This document shows positions 35,181 through 41,654 of a stretch of DNA of 64,000 nt, one piece after another (within the stretch, counting starts at the first letter, position 1; each line of letters opens with the position of its first letter). The notes below the pieces were generated by a model. That model was not told where the DNA came from. It saw nothing but the letters and a program-made list of their open reading frames with translations, and made no database searches. The stretch spans positions 239,438 through 303,437 of the forward strand of contig PLWS01000001.1 in NCBI GenBank assembly GCA_003151115.1, given 5' to 3'. Origin of the DNA: Vulcanimicrobiota bacterium (GTDB taxonomy: Bacteria; Vulcanimicrobiota; Vulcanimicrobiia; Vulcanimicrobiales; Vulcanimicrobiaceae). The position numbers and the translations under genes are program-made.

Positions 35181-35369
35181 TCAGCGCAGTTTGGTCTTGG
35201 CCTGCCGCCGCTGAGGGGCTTCCGCTTTGGGAACGTCGCTCTCAACCACCGCCGGCTCCTCTGCAGGTGCTGAGGCCTCCGCCGCCTTGGGTGGGGTGTG
35301 TTTCAGGTTGGCCAGGGTCGCCTGGAAGCGCTTGGCCCCCGGGTCCCCGCCTTTTCTTGCTCGTGCCAT
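35181..35369 (-). CDS. Small basic protein of unknown function
   Basis: The 62-residue product starts MARARKGGDPGAKRFQATL, then has an Ala/Pro/Glu-rich middle and a very basic end (QRRQAKTKLR). The composition suggests a nucleic-acid-associated small protein, but no family is recognised. Its ATG is at 35367-35369; an in-frame upstream ATG gives eight more residues. It ends 17 bases before pepP and may be its leader gene. Coding status rests mainly on position and codon pattern. Confidence 0.45.
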   Translation of the reverse strand: MARARKGGDPGAKRFQATLANLKHTPPKAAEASAPAEEPAVVESDVPKAEAPQRRQAKTKLR

Positions 35370-35477
35370 ATCTCTATGGAGTATTTCCCCCAAGTAAGGG
35401 TTTCGGGGCGTCGGCCCGGGCCACTAAACATGCCCCGTGGACCGGGACGATGCCCCAAAGCCCGTGGTGAAAGTCGT

Positions 35478-35506
35478 TTTCACTTTTGTCCCGGATGGGG
35501 TAGAAT
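35478..35506 (+). promoter_or_regulatory. Candidate sigma70-type promoter of the peroxiredoxin gene
   Basis: TTTCAC (35478-35483) and TAGAAT (35501-35506) are separated by 17 bases and lie about 36 bases upstream of the peroxiredoxin ATG. The -10 is good and the -35 is moderate. An inverted-looking GAAAGTCGTTTTCACTTT overlaps the -35 and could be an operator, but this was not tested. Confidence 0.45.
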
Positions 35507-35542
35507 CAACCCTCAACGCTCCCCACGCATAAGAGAAAGTGA

Positions 35543-36106
35543 ATGTCGTTTATGTTGGCTCAGGTAGGTAAGCCCGCTCCGGATTTTAAGCTCAAGAGCA
35601 CCAAGGGTGCGACCAGCTCCAAGGACCTCGGAAAAGAGATTTCGCTCGCCGATTACAAGGGCCGGTGGCTGGTGTTTTTCTTTTATCCGCTGGATTTCAC
35701 GTTCGTTTGCCCGACGGAGATCACTGCGCTCTCGGATCGCTCCGACGAGTTTAAAGCCGTCGATTGCGATATCGTCGGCGCGTCGACCGATTCGGTCTTC
35801 AGCCATTGGGCGTGGATCAACACGCCGCGCGAAAAGAACGGCATCGCCGATTTGAAGTATCCGCTCGTCGCCGATTTCACCAAAGAAACGGCGCGCGCGT
35901 ACGGGGTTCTCAACGAAGGCAGCGGCGCGGCGCAGCGCGGCTTGTTCATCATCGATCCCGAAGGCGTCCTCAAGTACGCGGTCGTGACCGACGACAACGT
36001 CGGACGCAGCGTCGAGGAAACTATCCGCGTGCTGCAGGCGCTGCAAACCGGCGGGCTGTGTCCGGCGGAATGGAAGCCCGGCAAGGCACTGCTGCAAAAA
36101 GTTTAG
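35543..36106 (+). CDS. 2-Cys peroxiredoxin (AhpC/TSA family)
   Basis: This 187-residue cytoplasmic peroxidase reduces H2O2 and alkyl hydroperoxides. The peroxidatic cysteine C56 is in FYPLDFTFVCPTEI and the resolving cysteine C173 is in GGLCPAEW, so it is a typical 2-Cys enzyme (AhpC-like). ATG 35543 is used here; ATG 35552 would remove three residues. The thioredoxin-like gene five bases downstream is a plausible reductant. Confidence 0.95.
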   Translation: MSFMLAQVGKPAPDFKLKSTKGATSSKDLGKEISLADYKGRWLVFFFYPLDFTFVCPTEITALSDRSDEFKAVDCDIVGASTDSVFSHWAWINTPREKNGIADLKYPLVADFTKETARAYGVLNEGSGAAQRGLFIIDPEGVLKYAVVTDDNVGRSVEETIRVLQALQTGGLCPAEWKPGKALLQKV

Positions 36107-36111
36107 TGCCT

Positions 36112-36579
36112 ATGCGGATGCGCAGCCCCCTCCCGTCGCTGAAGGGGGTTGCGACCTGGATCAATGGCGAGCCGAAACTCGAAGAGCTGCGCGGCTTTCC
36201 GGTTCTCGTGCACTTTTGGTCGATCACGTGTCATCTGTGCCACAATGCGGCCGAGCAACTGAAAGTTTGGCGTGAGCGTTTCGAAAAGGAAGGCATGATC
36301 TTCATCGCCATCCATCAGCCGCGCTCCGAAGCCGAGCTCGACGTCGAGGCCGTGCGCAAGGACGCGCTCGAGCAAATGCTTTTCACTCAGCCTTGCGCGG
36401 TCGACAACGAGCATACGATCGTCGACCGGTTCGAAAATGAGTTCGTGCCTTCTTATTATGTCTTCAATCGCCGCCACGAGATGCGGCACTTTCAGGCAGG
36501 CGATAAGGGGCACGATCGCTTGGAAGCGGCAATTGCGCGCGTCATTAACGAGCCGGCCGAGGACGAAGTTCTGCAATAG
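36112..36579 (+). CDS. Thioredoxin-like (TlpA/ResA-type) protein, probably cytoplasmic
   Basis: The 155-residue thioredoxin-fold protein has redox cysteines C40 and C43 in SITCHLCHNAAEQ and the cis-Pro strand FVPSYYVFNRR. It has no signal peptide, so despite its TlpA-like sequence it should act in the cytoplasm. It is tightly linked to the peroxiredoxin and could recycle it. A GTG two codons upstream is an alternative start. Confidence 0.85.
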   Translation: MRMRSPLPSLKGVATWINGEPKLEELRGFPVLVHFWSITCHLCHNAAEQLKVWRERFEKEGMIFIAIHQPRSEAELDVEAVRKDALEQMLFTQPCAVDNEHTIVDRFENEFVPSYYVFNRRHEMRHFQAGDKGHDRLEAAIARVINEPAEDEVLQ

Positions 36580-36621
36580 GGAGCGGAGTAATCCGCTTCC
36601 CTTTTCTCTAAAGGCGGCGGG

Positions 36622-38226
36622 ATGAGCGTCGCCGCGCTGGCGGTCATCGCCATCGCGATTCTCGTCCTAGTCGCGCTTGCCAAACGGATCGGCGTGGCCT
36701 ATCCGATCGTGCTCGTGCTGGGCGGAATCGTCCTGGGCTTTATTCCGGGCGTACCGCGCGCGGAGCTGCGTCCCGACTTGGTGTTCTTGGTCTTTCTGCC
36801 GCCCCTGCTGTATTGGGAGAGCGTCACCGCGCCGACCAGCGGCTTCAAGGAAGGAGCGGCGTGGATCTTCCAACTCGCGTTTGGGCTCGTGATCGCGACG
36901 ACGGTGGCGGTGGCGTTTGTGGCTCACAAGGTCGATCCGGCCATGGGCTGGCCGGCCGCGCTTGTCCTTGGCGCGATTGTTTCCTCAACCGACGAAGTCG
37001 CGTTTGCAAGCATCGCCGATAAGCTGCGCGTCCCTCGCCACCTAATCGCGACGATCGAGGGTGAGAGCCTGATCAACGACGCGACCTCGCTCATCATTTA
37101 CGCCGTTGCAATCGGCGCGGTCCTCGGACAGGTGTTTACGATCGGCCAGGCCTTCGAACAGCTCGTTATTTCGGTCGTAGCCGCAATTGCGATCGGGCTG
37201 ATTGCCGGCGGCCTCATCGTCACGGCGTGGCACTTCACGCGTGACGACGAACTGCAGCCGATCATCTCACTCATGGCCCCATACGTCGCATATTTGCCGG
37301 CGTATCACTTTAAAGTTTCCGGCGTGCTGGCAGTTGTTGTAACAGGCATCTTCGTCAGCCGGTTTACTCCGCGCGTGTTGACGCCGCGCGCGCGCCAGCG
37401 TGCGACCGGATTTTGGGTGACGATCGTCTTCGTCGTCAACGCCTTCATCTTCGTGCTGGTCGGAATGCAGTTCCATCCGATTCTTACCGAGAGTCTCTCG
37501 CGTTACTCGGCTCCGCACTTGGTGTGGCTCGCGCTTGCAATCTGCGCAACGGTTATCATCGTGCGACTTCTCTGGGTTTTCGGCCAGGCGCTGGTTCCGT
37601 TTACGAACGAACCCGAACACGAGCGCGGAAAAGCCGACTGGGCGCATGTGAGCGTTCTTGCCTGGACGGGCATGCGCGGCGGCATTTCGCTTGCGGCCGC
37701 GTTGGCGCTGCCGCTGATGATCGGCGCGGGCCGGTTTCCGCAGCGCAGCCTGATCATTTTCCTAACCTTTGCGGTTTTGCTCGCGACGCTGGTCGGACAA
37801 GGCGGAACGTTGCCCTGGCTGCTTCGGCTGCTTCGGATCCGCGAAGACGATCGAGACGAGCGCGAGGAGCGTCTGGCGCTTTCACGCATCGCTCGCGTTG
37901 CTCTGATCCGGCTGGCAGCGCTGCGAAGAGAACGAAACATTCCGGCTCCGATCCTCGCGGCGCTGCAGCAGCACCACCGTTCGCGCTGGCGTGAATTCGC
38001 CGATGCGAAGGAAGGCGAGGACTACCGCGATCGCGTCACGTCGCAGTACCGTGCGATCGAACGCGAACTCTTGGGCGTTCAGCGCGAGGAGCTCATCCGC
38101 TTACGCGACCGCGGAAAGATCGACAACACCGTCATGCGCCGCATTACGGCGCTGCTCGACCTCGAAGATGAAGAAGTCAGTTTGCTCAGCACGACCGGGC
38201 ACACCGACATCGATCCCGAAAAGTAG
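36622..38226 (+). CDS. Na+/H+ antiporter, CPA1 family
   Basis: The 534-residue protein has about twelve spans. The CPA1 ion site is seen in VLGAIVSSTDEVAFASIAD (T123 D124; the residue after the aspartate is Glu rather than the usual Pro/Ala) and in EGESLINDATSLIIY with N152-D153. A conserved GMRGGISLAAALALP segment lies near residue 350. The last 130 residues form a charged cytoplasmic helical tail, which ends LLDLEDEEVSLLSTTGH. A copy of this very end reappears at 40592-40684, marking the duplication described for this region. Confidence 0.92.
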   Translation: MSVAALAVIAIAILVLVALAKRIGVAYPIVLVLGGIVLGFIPGVPRAELRPDLVFLVFLPPLLYWESVTAPTSGFKEGAAWIFQLAFGLVIATTVAVAFVAHKVDPAMGWPAALVLGAIVSSTDEVAFASIADKLRVPRHLIATIEGESLINDATSLIIYAVAIGAVLGQVFTIGQAFEQLVISVVAAIAIGLIAGGLIVTAWHFTRDDELQPIISLMAPYVAYLPAYHFKVSGVLAVVVTGIFVSRFTPRVLTPRARQRATGFWVTIVFVVNAFIFVLVGMQFHPILTESLSRYSAPHLVWLALAICATVIIVRLLWVFGQALVPFTNEPEHERGKADWAHVSVLAWTGMRGGISLAAALALPLMIGAGRFPQRSLIIFLTFAVLLATLVGQGGTLPWLLRLLRIREDDRDEREERLALSRIARVALIRLAALRRERNIPAPILAALQQHHRSRWREFADAKEGEDYRDRVTSQYRAIERELLGVQREELIRLRDRGKIDNTVMRRITALLDLEDEEVSLLSTTGHTDIDPEK

Positions 38227-38706
38227 CTATTCCTCACCGTCAAAATAATCGAGCGGTTCAGAGCGCATGATTCTGCGCTCGGGTGAGCGGACGATCCATT
38301 TGTTGCTGTCGGGATAATGCGAGGACTCGCCGATCGGATTGTCGGCGACGACGTAGACGACCAGATCTTCGGTTCCGTCATTGATCAGCTGGTGTGGCTG
38401 CCCGGGTTCGAAGATGAAAGCGTCGCCTTCCGCGATCGGCGTCGTTCCGTCCTCATGCCGCACCGCGCCTTTGCCCGAGATGACGTGATAAAACTCCCAC
38501 TGCATACTGTGCGAGTGGTACGGATAAGGAACTTCGCCGGGTGAAATGCGGGCGATCGCGACGTCAAAAGGATGTCGTTCGCGCAGATCGGTCGACTGCG
38601 GCTTGCGGCCGAGTGCTTCCGAAACCTGAATCCCCGACCCGCTGAACGTGCCCTTGGGCGATGTCCATTTCAGCTCTTCGAGATTTTTCGTATTGACTTT
38701 GCGCAT
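38227..38706 (-). CDS. Cupin-domain protein (copy 1)
   Basis: This 159-residue single-domain cupin has the full metal-binding pattern: H64-S-H66, E71 and G78 in motif 1 (YPYHSHSMQWEFYHVISG), and P-G-x-x-H105-x-x-x-N in motif 2 (FEPGQPHQLIN). It may be a small dioxygenase, isomerase or sugar-binding protein; the substrate is unknown. It starts one base after the antiporter stop on the other strand and diverges from the membrane-protein gene. A close paralogue lies at 40686-41165. Confidence 0.88.
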   Translation of the reverse strand: MRKVNTKNLEELKWTSPKGTFSGSGIQVSEALGRKPQSTDLRERHPFDVAIARISPGEVPYPYHSHSMQWEFYHVISGKGAVRHEDGTTPIAEGDAFIFEPGQPHQLINDGTEDLVVYVVADNPIGESSHYPDSNKWIVRSPERRIMRSEPLDYFDGEE

Positions 38707-38761
38707 GCCCGCTTAATTCGGATCGCCGAAGATTTGTCATCGTTCCGCCGAAGCGTGGCGC

Positions 38762-39145
38762 ATGAGAATCATTCATCCGATCGCGCGCGTGCTGCTGGGG
38801 CTGATTTTTGGCGTCCTAGGCCTCAACGGGTTCTTGTGGTTCCTGAAGGCGCCGCCGATGGCCGGCCCGGCCGGCGAATTTCAGACCGCAATCACCGTCT
38901 CGCATTTCATCTGGTTTACGTCGGGCGCCCAGGTGCTAGCCGGGGTCTTGCTTCTAATCAACCGCTACGTCGTGTTTGCGATATTTATGCTGGCCGCTAT
39001 TCTTGCAAACATTTTGGCCTACCACATAACGATGATGCCAAGTACGATCGTGTTGGCGTTACTGACGGTGGCGATTTGGCTCGTCGTCGCTTGGCCGCTG
39101 CGCGCTTATTTCGCGCCGCTCTTCGTGCCCAAGGCGTCGCTATGA
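38762..39145 (+). CDS. Small DoxX-like four-span membrane protein (copy 1)
   Basis: The 127-residue protein has four hydrophobic spans. The opening MRIIHPIARVLLGLIFGVLGLNGF and the following AxxFQTAITVSHF are reminiscent of DoxX/DoxD-type proteins, whose function in redox or quinone chemistry is poorly defined. It diverges from the cupin and its stop overlaps the lipoprotein ATG (ATGA). A close copy is at 41221-41622. Confidence 0.8.
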   Translation: MRIIHPIARVLLGLIFGVLGLNGFLWFLKAPPMAGPAGEFQTAITVSHFIWFTSGAQVLAGVLLLINRYVVFAIFMLAAILANILAYHITMMPSTIVLALLTVAIWLVVAWPLRAYFAPLFVPKASL

Positions 39146-40140
39146 GGCGTTCTCTGGCGGCCGCACTCATCGCGGTTTTGATGGCGAGTTGCTCTGCAGC
39201 TTCTATTGTGCGCCGCCCGGTGCTGCCGCCGTTGCCTCCCCGCTTGGGACAGGGAACCGGCCAGCAACTTCTTTACGTCGGAAACAGCAACAGCAACACG
39301 GTCACCGTCTACGATTTTTATGCCGGTACGTTGCTGCGGACGATTAGCAACGGCGTGAACAACCCGCTGACGCTTGCGGTAGACAAAGCCGGGAATGTAT
39401 ATTCCGGCAATGCCTTCCGCCCCGGCAGCGTGACGGAGTACGATTCGAACGGGAATCTGATCCGGACGATTACGAACGGGACCTCATTTCCCGAGGCGCT
39501 GGCATTAGATGCAGGCGGCACGCTCTACGTTGGGAACAACGGATCGATCACCGTCTATCCGCCCGGCGCGACGTCGCCCAGCTTGACGATCAGCGCGGGA
39601 ATCGGGGTTCCGTCCGCAATCGGTGTCGACGGCAGCGGCACGGTCTATTCTGCCAATCAGACGAACAACACCGTGACGGAGTATGCCGCGGGCAGCGCCT
39701 CTATTTTACGAACCATCTCCGGAGTGAACGATCCGCCGGGGTTAGCGGTTGATTTCACCGGCAAACTGGTCGTGTCGAGCTGCTACTCTTGTTCGGGACA
39801 AGGCGGCGGCACGGACGCCGTTTTCATCTACGCACCCGGCGCGACGACGCCGATGGTCAGCCTCAATCAAGTGAGCGGACCGGGCGCCGTTGCGTTCGAT
39901 TCGCTCGATAACATCTACGTCGCAGAACAGGCGGGGCTGAACGTCTATCCGGTCAACGTGCTCAATCCGGCATCTCAATTGCCTGTGGCGCCGATCGAGC
40001 TCGCAATCAACGGCAACAACGATCTCGCCGAGAGCGATATCAGCAATTCCGTTTCCGTATTTTTGTACGCCAACTCGAACCCGTTTGAGACGATCACGAA
40101 CGGAGTCGCCGGGCCTTTCGGCATCGCCGCCACGCCTTAA
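39142..40140 (+). CDS. NHL-type beta-propeller lipoprotein
   Basis: The 332-residue protein has a signal peptide with a lipobox-like LMASC, then a Pro-rich spacer and about six repeats of roughly 42 residues (LLYVGNSNSNTVTVYDF, ALDAGGTLYVGNNGSITVY, GVDGSGTVYSANQTNNTV). These should fold into an extracytoplasmic NHL/SMP-30-like propeller. Such lipoproteins are abundant in this window. It is coupled to the DoxX-like gene upstream. A wrecked copy consisting of just the two ends lies at 45005-45218. Confidence 0.83.
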   Translation: MRRSLAAALIAVLMASCSAASIVRRPVLPPLPPRLGQGTGQQLLYVGNSNSNTVTVYDFYAGTLLRTISNGVNNPLTLAVDKAGNVYSGNAFRPGSVTEYDSNGNLIRTITNGTSFPEALALDAGGTLYVGNNGSITVYPPGATSPSLTISAGIGVPSAIGVDGSGTVYSANQTNNTVTEYAAGSASILRTISGVNDPPGLAVDFTGKLVVSSCYSCSGQGGGTDAVFIYAPGATTPMVSLNQVSGPGAVAFDSLDNIYVAEQAGLNVYPVNVLNPASQLPVAPIELAINGNNDLAESDISNSVSVFLYANSNPFETITNGVAGPFGIAATP

Positions 40141-40156
40141 TAAATATCGCAACCCG

Positions 40157-40417
40157 TCACAACATCGTAGAAACGCTAATTTCTACTCCATCAGTTACTA
40201 GCGTGGCGGCGCCGTTTTCGTCCGTCCGGTAAACTCGCGCGCCGAAGCGTTGCAGCGTTTCGAGTGTTGAAATTGCGGGATGGCCGAAGAGATTATGGCG
40301 CCCGACGGAGATGATCGCGTACGCCGGATGCACCGCGGAGATGAACGCCGCCGTCGAGCCGTACGCGGATCCGTGGTGTCCGACCTTGAGGACGTCTCGG
40401 AGCGATTCCACCTGCAT
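40157..40417 (-). pseudogene. ComEC-like metallo-beta-lactamase C-terminal fragment (copy A)
   Basis: The readable 86 residues contain LKVGHHGSAYGSTAAFISAVHPAYAIISVGRHNLFGHP, the C-terminal part of the ComEC/Rec2 metallo-beta-lactamase domain. The upstream metal-binding strands and all membrane spans are missing. Compared with copy B (45265-45870), about 360 bases are deleted: both copies share GGTGGAATCGC at the 5' end and GTCCTCAAGGTCGG further in, but the middle is absent here. A short translated product is possible but unlikely to be functional. Confidence 0.75.
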
Positions 40418-40451
40418 GATCGCATAAAGAATTTAATGCGAGCTAGGACAG
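40404..40451. repeat. 48-bp direct repeat (copy A), junction of the ComEC-like fragment and gene X
   Basis: These 48 bases, starting GATTCCACCTGCATGATCGC, recur exactly at 45861-45908. In both places they join the truncated 5' end of the ComEC-like fragment to the 3' end of unknown gene X. The truncation junction was therefore formed once and then copied. Confidence 0.9.
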
Positions 40452-40453
40452 GG

Positions 40454-40582
40454 TCAAGAACCAAATGGCACGTTCGCGAGAGGAACCCAACTGAGATCAA
40501 TGTCCGGGGACCGCCAAGGATTCGTGCGCGGCTGGCTATCCAGCGCATCTTCCACGAGATGGGCAACTTTATTCAGAAAACG
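40454..40582 (-). pseudogene. 3' remnant of unknown gene X (copy A)
   Basis: On the minus strand the reading EDALDSQPRTNPWRSPDID followed by SWVPLAN matches EEALDSELRTNPWRFPDID...SWIPFAN of copy B (45890-46257). Only the last 40 or so codons are left, and the reading ends early because of a small shift near FGS. Upstream (40583 onwards) the sequence switches abruptly to the duplicated antiporter tail, which marks the duplication junction. Confidence 0.7.
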
Positions 40583-40591
40583 TGTACGTTT

Positions 40592-40684
40592 ATGCGACGC
40601 ATTCAGGCGCTGCTCGATCTCGAAGATGAAGAGATCAGTTTGCTTAGCACGACGGGGCACACCGACCTCGACCCCGAGGAATGA
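40592..40684 (+). pseudogene. Duplicated 3' end of the Na+/H+ antiporter gene
   Basis: MRRIQALLDLEDEEISLLST...DLDPEE and a stop reproduce the last 30 codons of the antiporter that ends at 38226 (RITALLDLEDEEVSLLST...DIDPEK). Only the tail is present. Matching begins close to an ATGCG and continues through the following cupin gene, so this is the left edge of a tandem segmental duplication. Confidence 0.85.
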
Positions 40685-40685
40685 C

Positions 40686-41165
40686 TTACTCTTCGCCTTC
40701 GAAATAGTCGAGCGGTTCGCTGCGTATGAGTCTGCGCTCCGGCGAGCGCACCATCCATTTGCCGCTGTCAGGGTAGTTACACGACTCGCCGATCGGATTG
40801 TCAGCGACGACATAGACGACGAGATCGTCGGTTCCGTCGTTTTTCAATTGATGCGGCTGGTCGGGCTCGAAAATAAATGCATCGCCCGCCTCGCTCGGCG
40901 TCGTTCCGTCTTTGTGCCGCACGCTGCCTTTGCCGGAGATAACGTGGTAGAACTCCCACTGCATGCTGTGCGAATGATACGGATATGGCACCGTGCCGGG
41001 CGGAATGCGCGCGATCTCGACATCGAACGGGTGCCGTTCTTTCACGTCGGTCGACTGCGGTTTCCGCCCTAACGCCTCGGAGACTTCAATCCCAAAACTG
41101 CTGAACTTACCTTTGGGAGAGGTCCACGAGAGCTCTTCGACCTGTTTGGTATTGACTTTACGCAT
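40686..41165 (-). CDS. Cupin-domain protein (copy 2)
   Basis: This 159-residue paralogue of the cupin at 38227-38706 is collinear over its whole length, with the same motifs: YPYHSHSMQWEFYHVISG and FEPDQPHQL. The Gly of motif 2 has become Asp (PDQPH) and the Asn after HQL is Lys, so metal geometry may be kept but the second motif is slightly relaxed. An intact frame despite divergence suggests the copy is still under selection, in contrast to the other duplicated genes around it. Confidence 0.87.
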   Translation of the reverse strand: MRKVNTKQVEELSWTSPKGKFSSFGIEVSEALGRKPQSTDVKERHPFDVEIARIPPGTVPYPYHSHSMQWEFYHVISGKGSVRHKDGTTPSEAGDAFIFEPDQPHQLKNDGTDDLVVYVVADNPIGESCNYPDSGKWMVRSPERRLIRSEPLDYFEGEE

Positions 41166-41220
41166 GTTCGCTTCATTCGCAAGGCCGAAGATTTTTCATC
41201 GTCCCGCCGAAGCGTAGCGC

Positions 41221-41622
41221 ATGAGGATCATTCATCCGATCGCAGGCATTCTGCTCGGCCTCATTTTCGGGGTTCGCGGCCTCAACGGGTTCTTGGGGTT
41301 CTTGTGGTTTCTGAAGGCGCCGCCGATGACCGGTCCGGCCGGCGAATTTCAGACCGCAATCACCGTCTCACATTTCATCTGGTTCACGTCGGGCGTCCAG
41401 GTCATTGCCGACTTTTTGCTCTTGATCAACCGCTACGTTGTGTTTGCGGTCTTCGTTTTAGCGGCTGTTCTGGCCAACATTTTGGCCTACCACATAACAA
41501 TGATGCCCAGCACGGTCATATTGGCGATACTGACGGTGGCGATCTGGTTCGTCGTCGCTTGGCCGCTGCGCGCTTATTTCTCGCCGTTGTTTGTAGATAA
41601 GGTTACGCTGCCGTCACGATAA
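41221..41622 (+). CDS. Small DoxX-like four-span membrane protein (copy 2)
   Basis: This 133-residue paralogue of the protein at 38762-39145 has a three-residue insertion (GFLGFLWF) after the first span and a different last dozen residues. The span pattern and the GPAGEFQTAITVSHFIWFTSG stretch are conserved. As with copy 1 it diverges from its cupin, so the cupin/membrane-protein pair is preserved as a unit. Confidence 0.8.
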   Translation: MRIIHPIAGILLGLIFGVRGLNGFLGFLWFLKAPPMTGPAGEFQTAITVSHFIWFTSGVQVIADFLLLINRYVVFAVFVLAAVLANILAYHITMMPSTVILAILTVAIWFVVAWPLRAYFSPLFVDKVTLPSR

Positions 41623-41654
41623 GTCGCGCGCGAGCGAATTCGGCCGCTCGCCGC

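Noticed and set aside
40454-40813. 119-codon minus-strand frame spanning gene X remnant and cupin copy 2
   Set aside because: Its first two thirds are the wrong frame of the cupin gene and antiporter tail; only the last 40 codons correspond to a real former gene.
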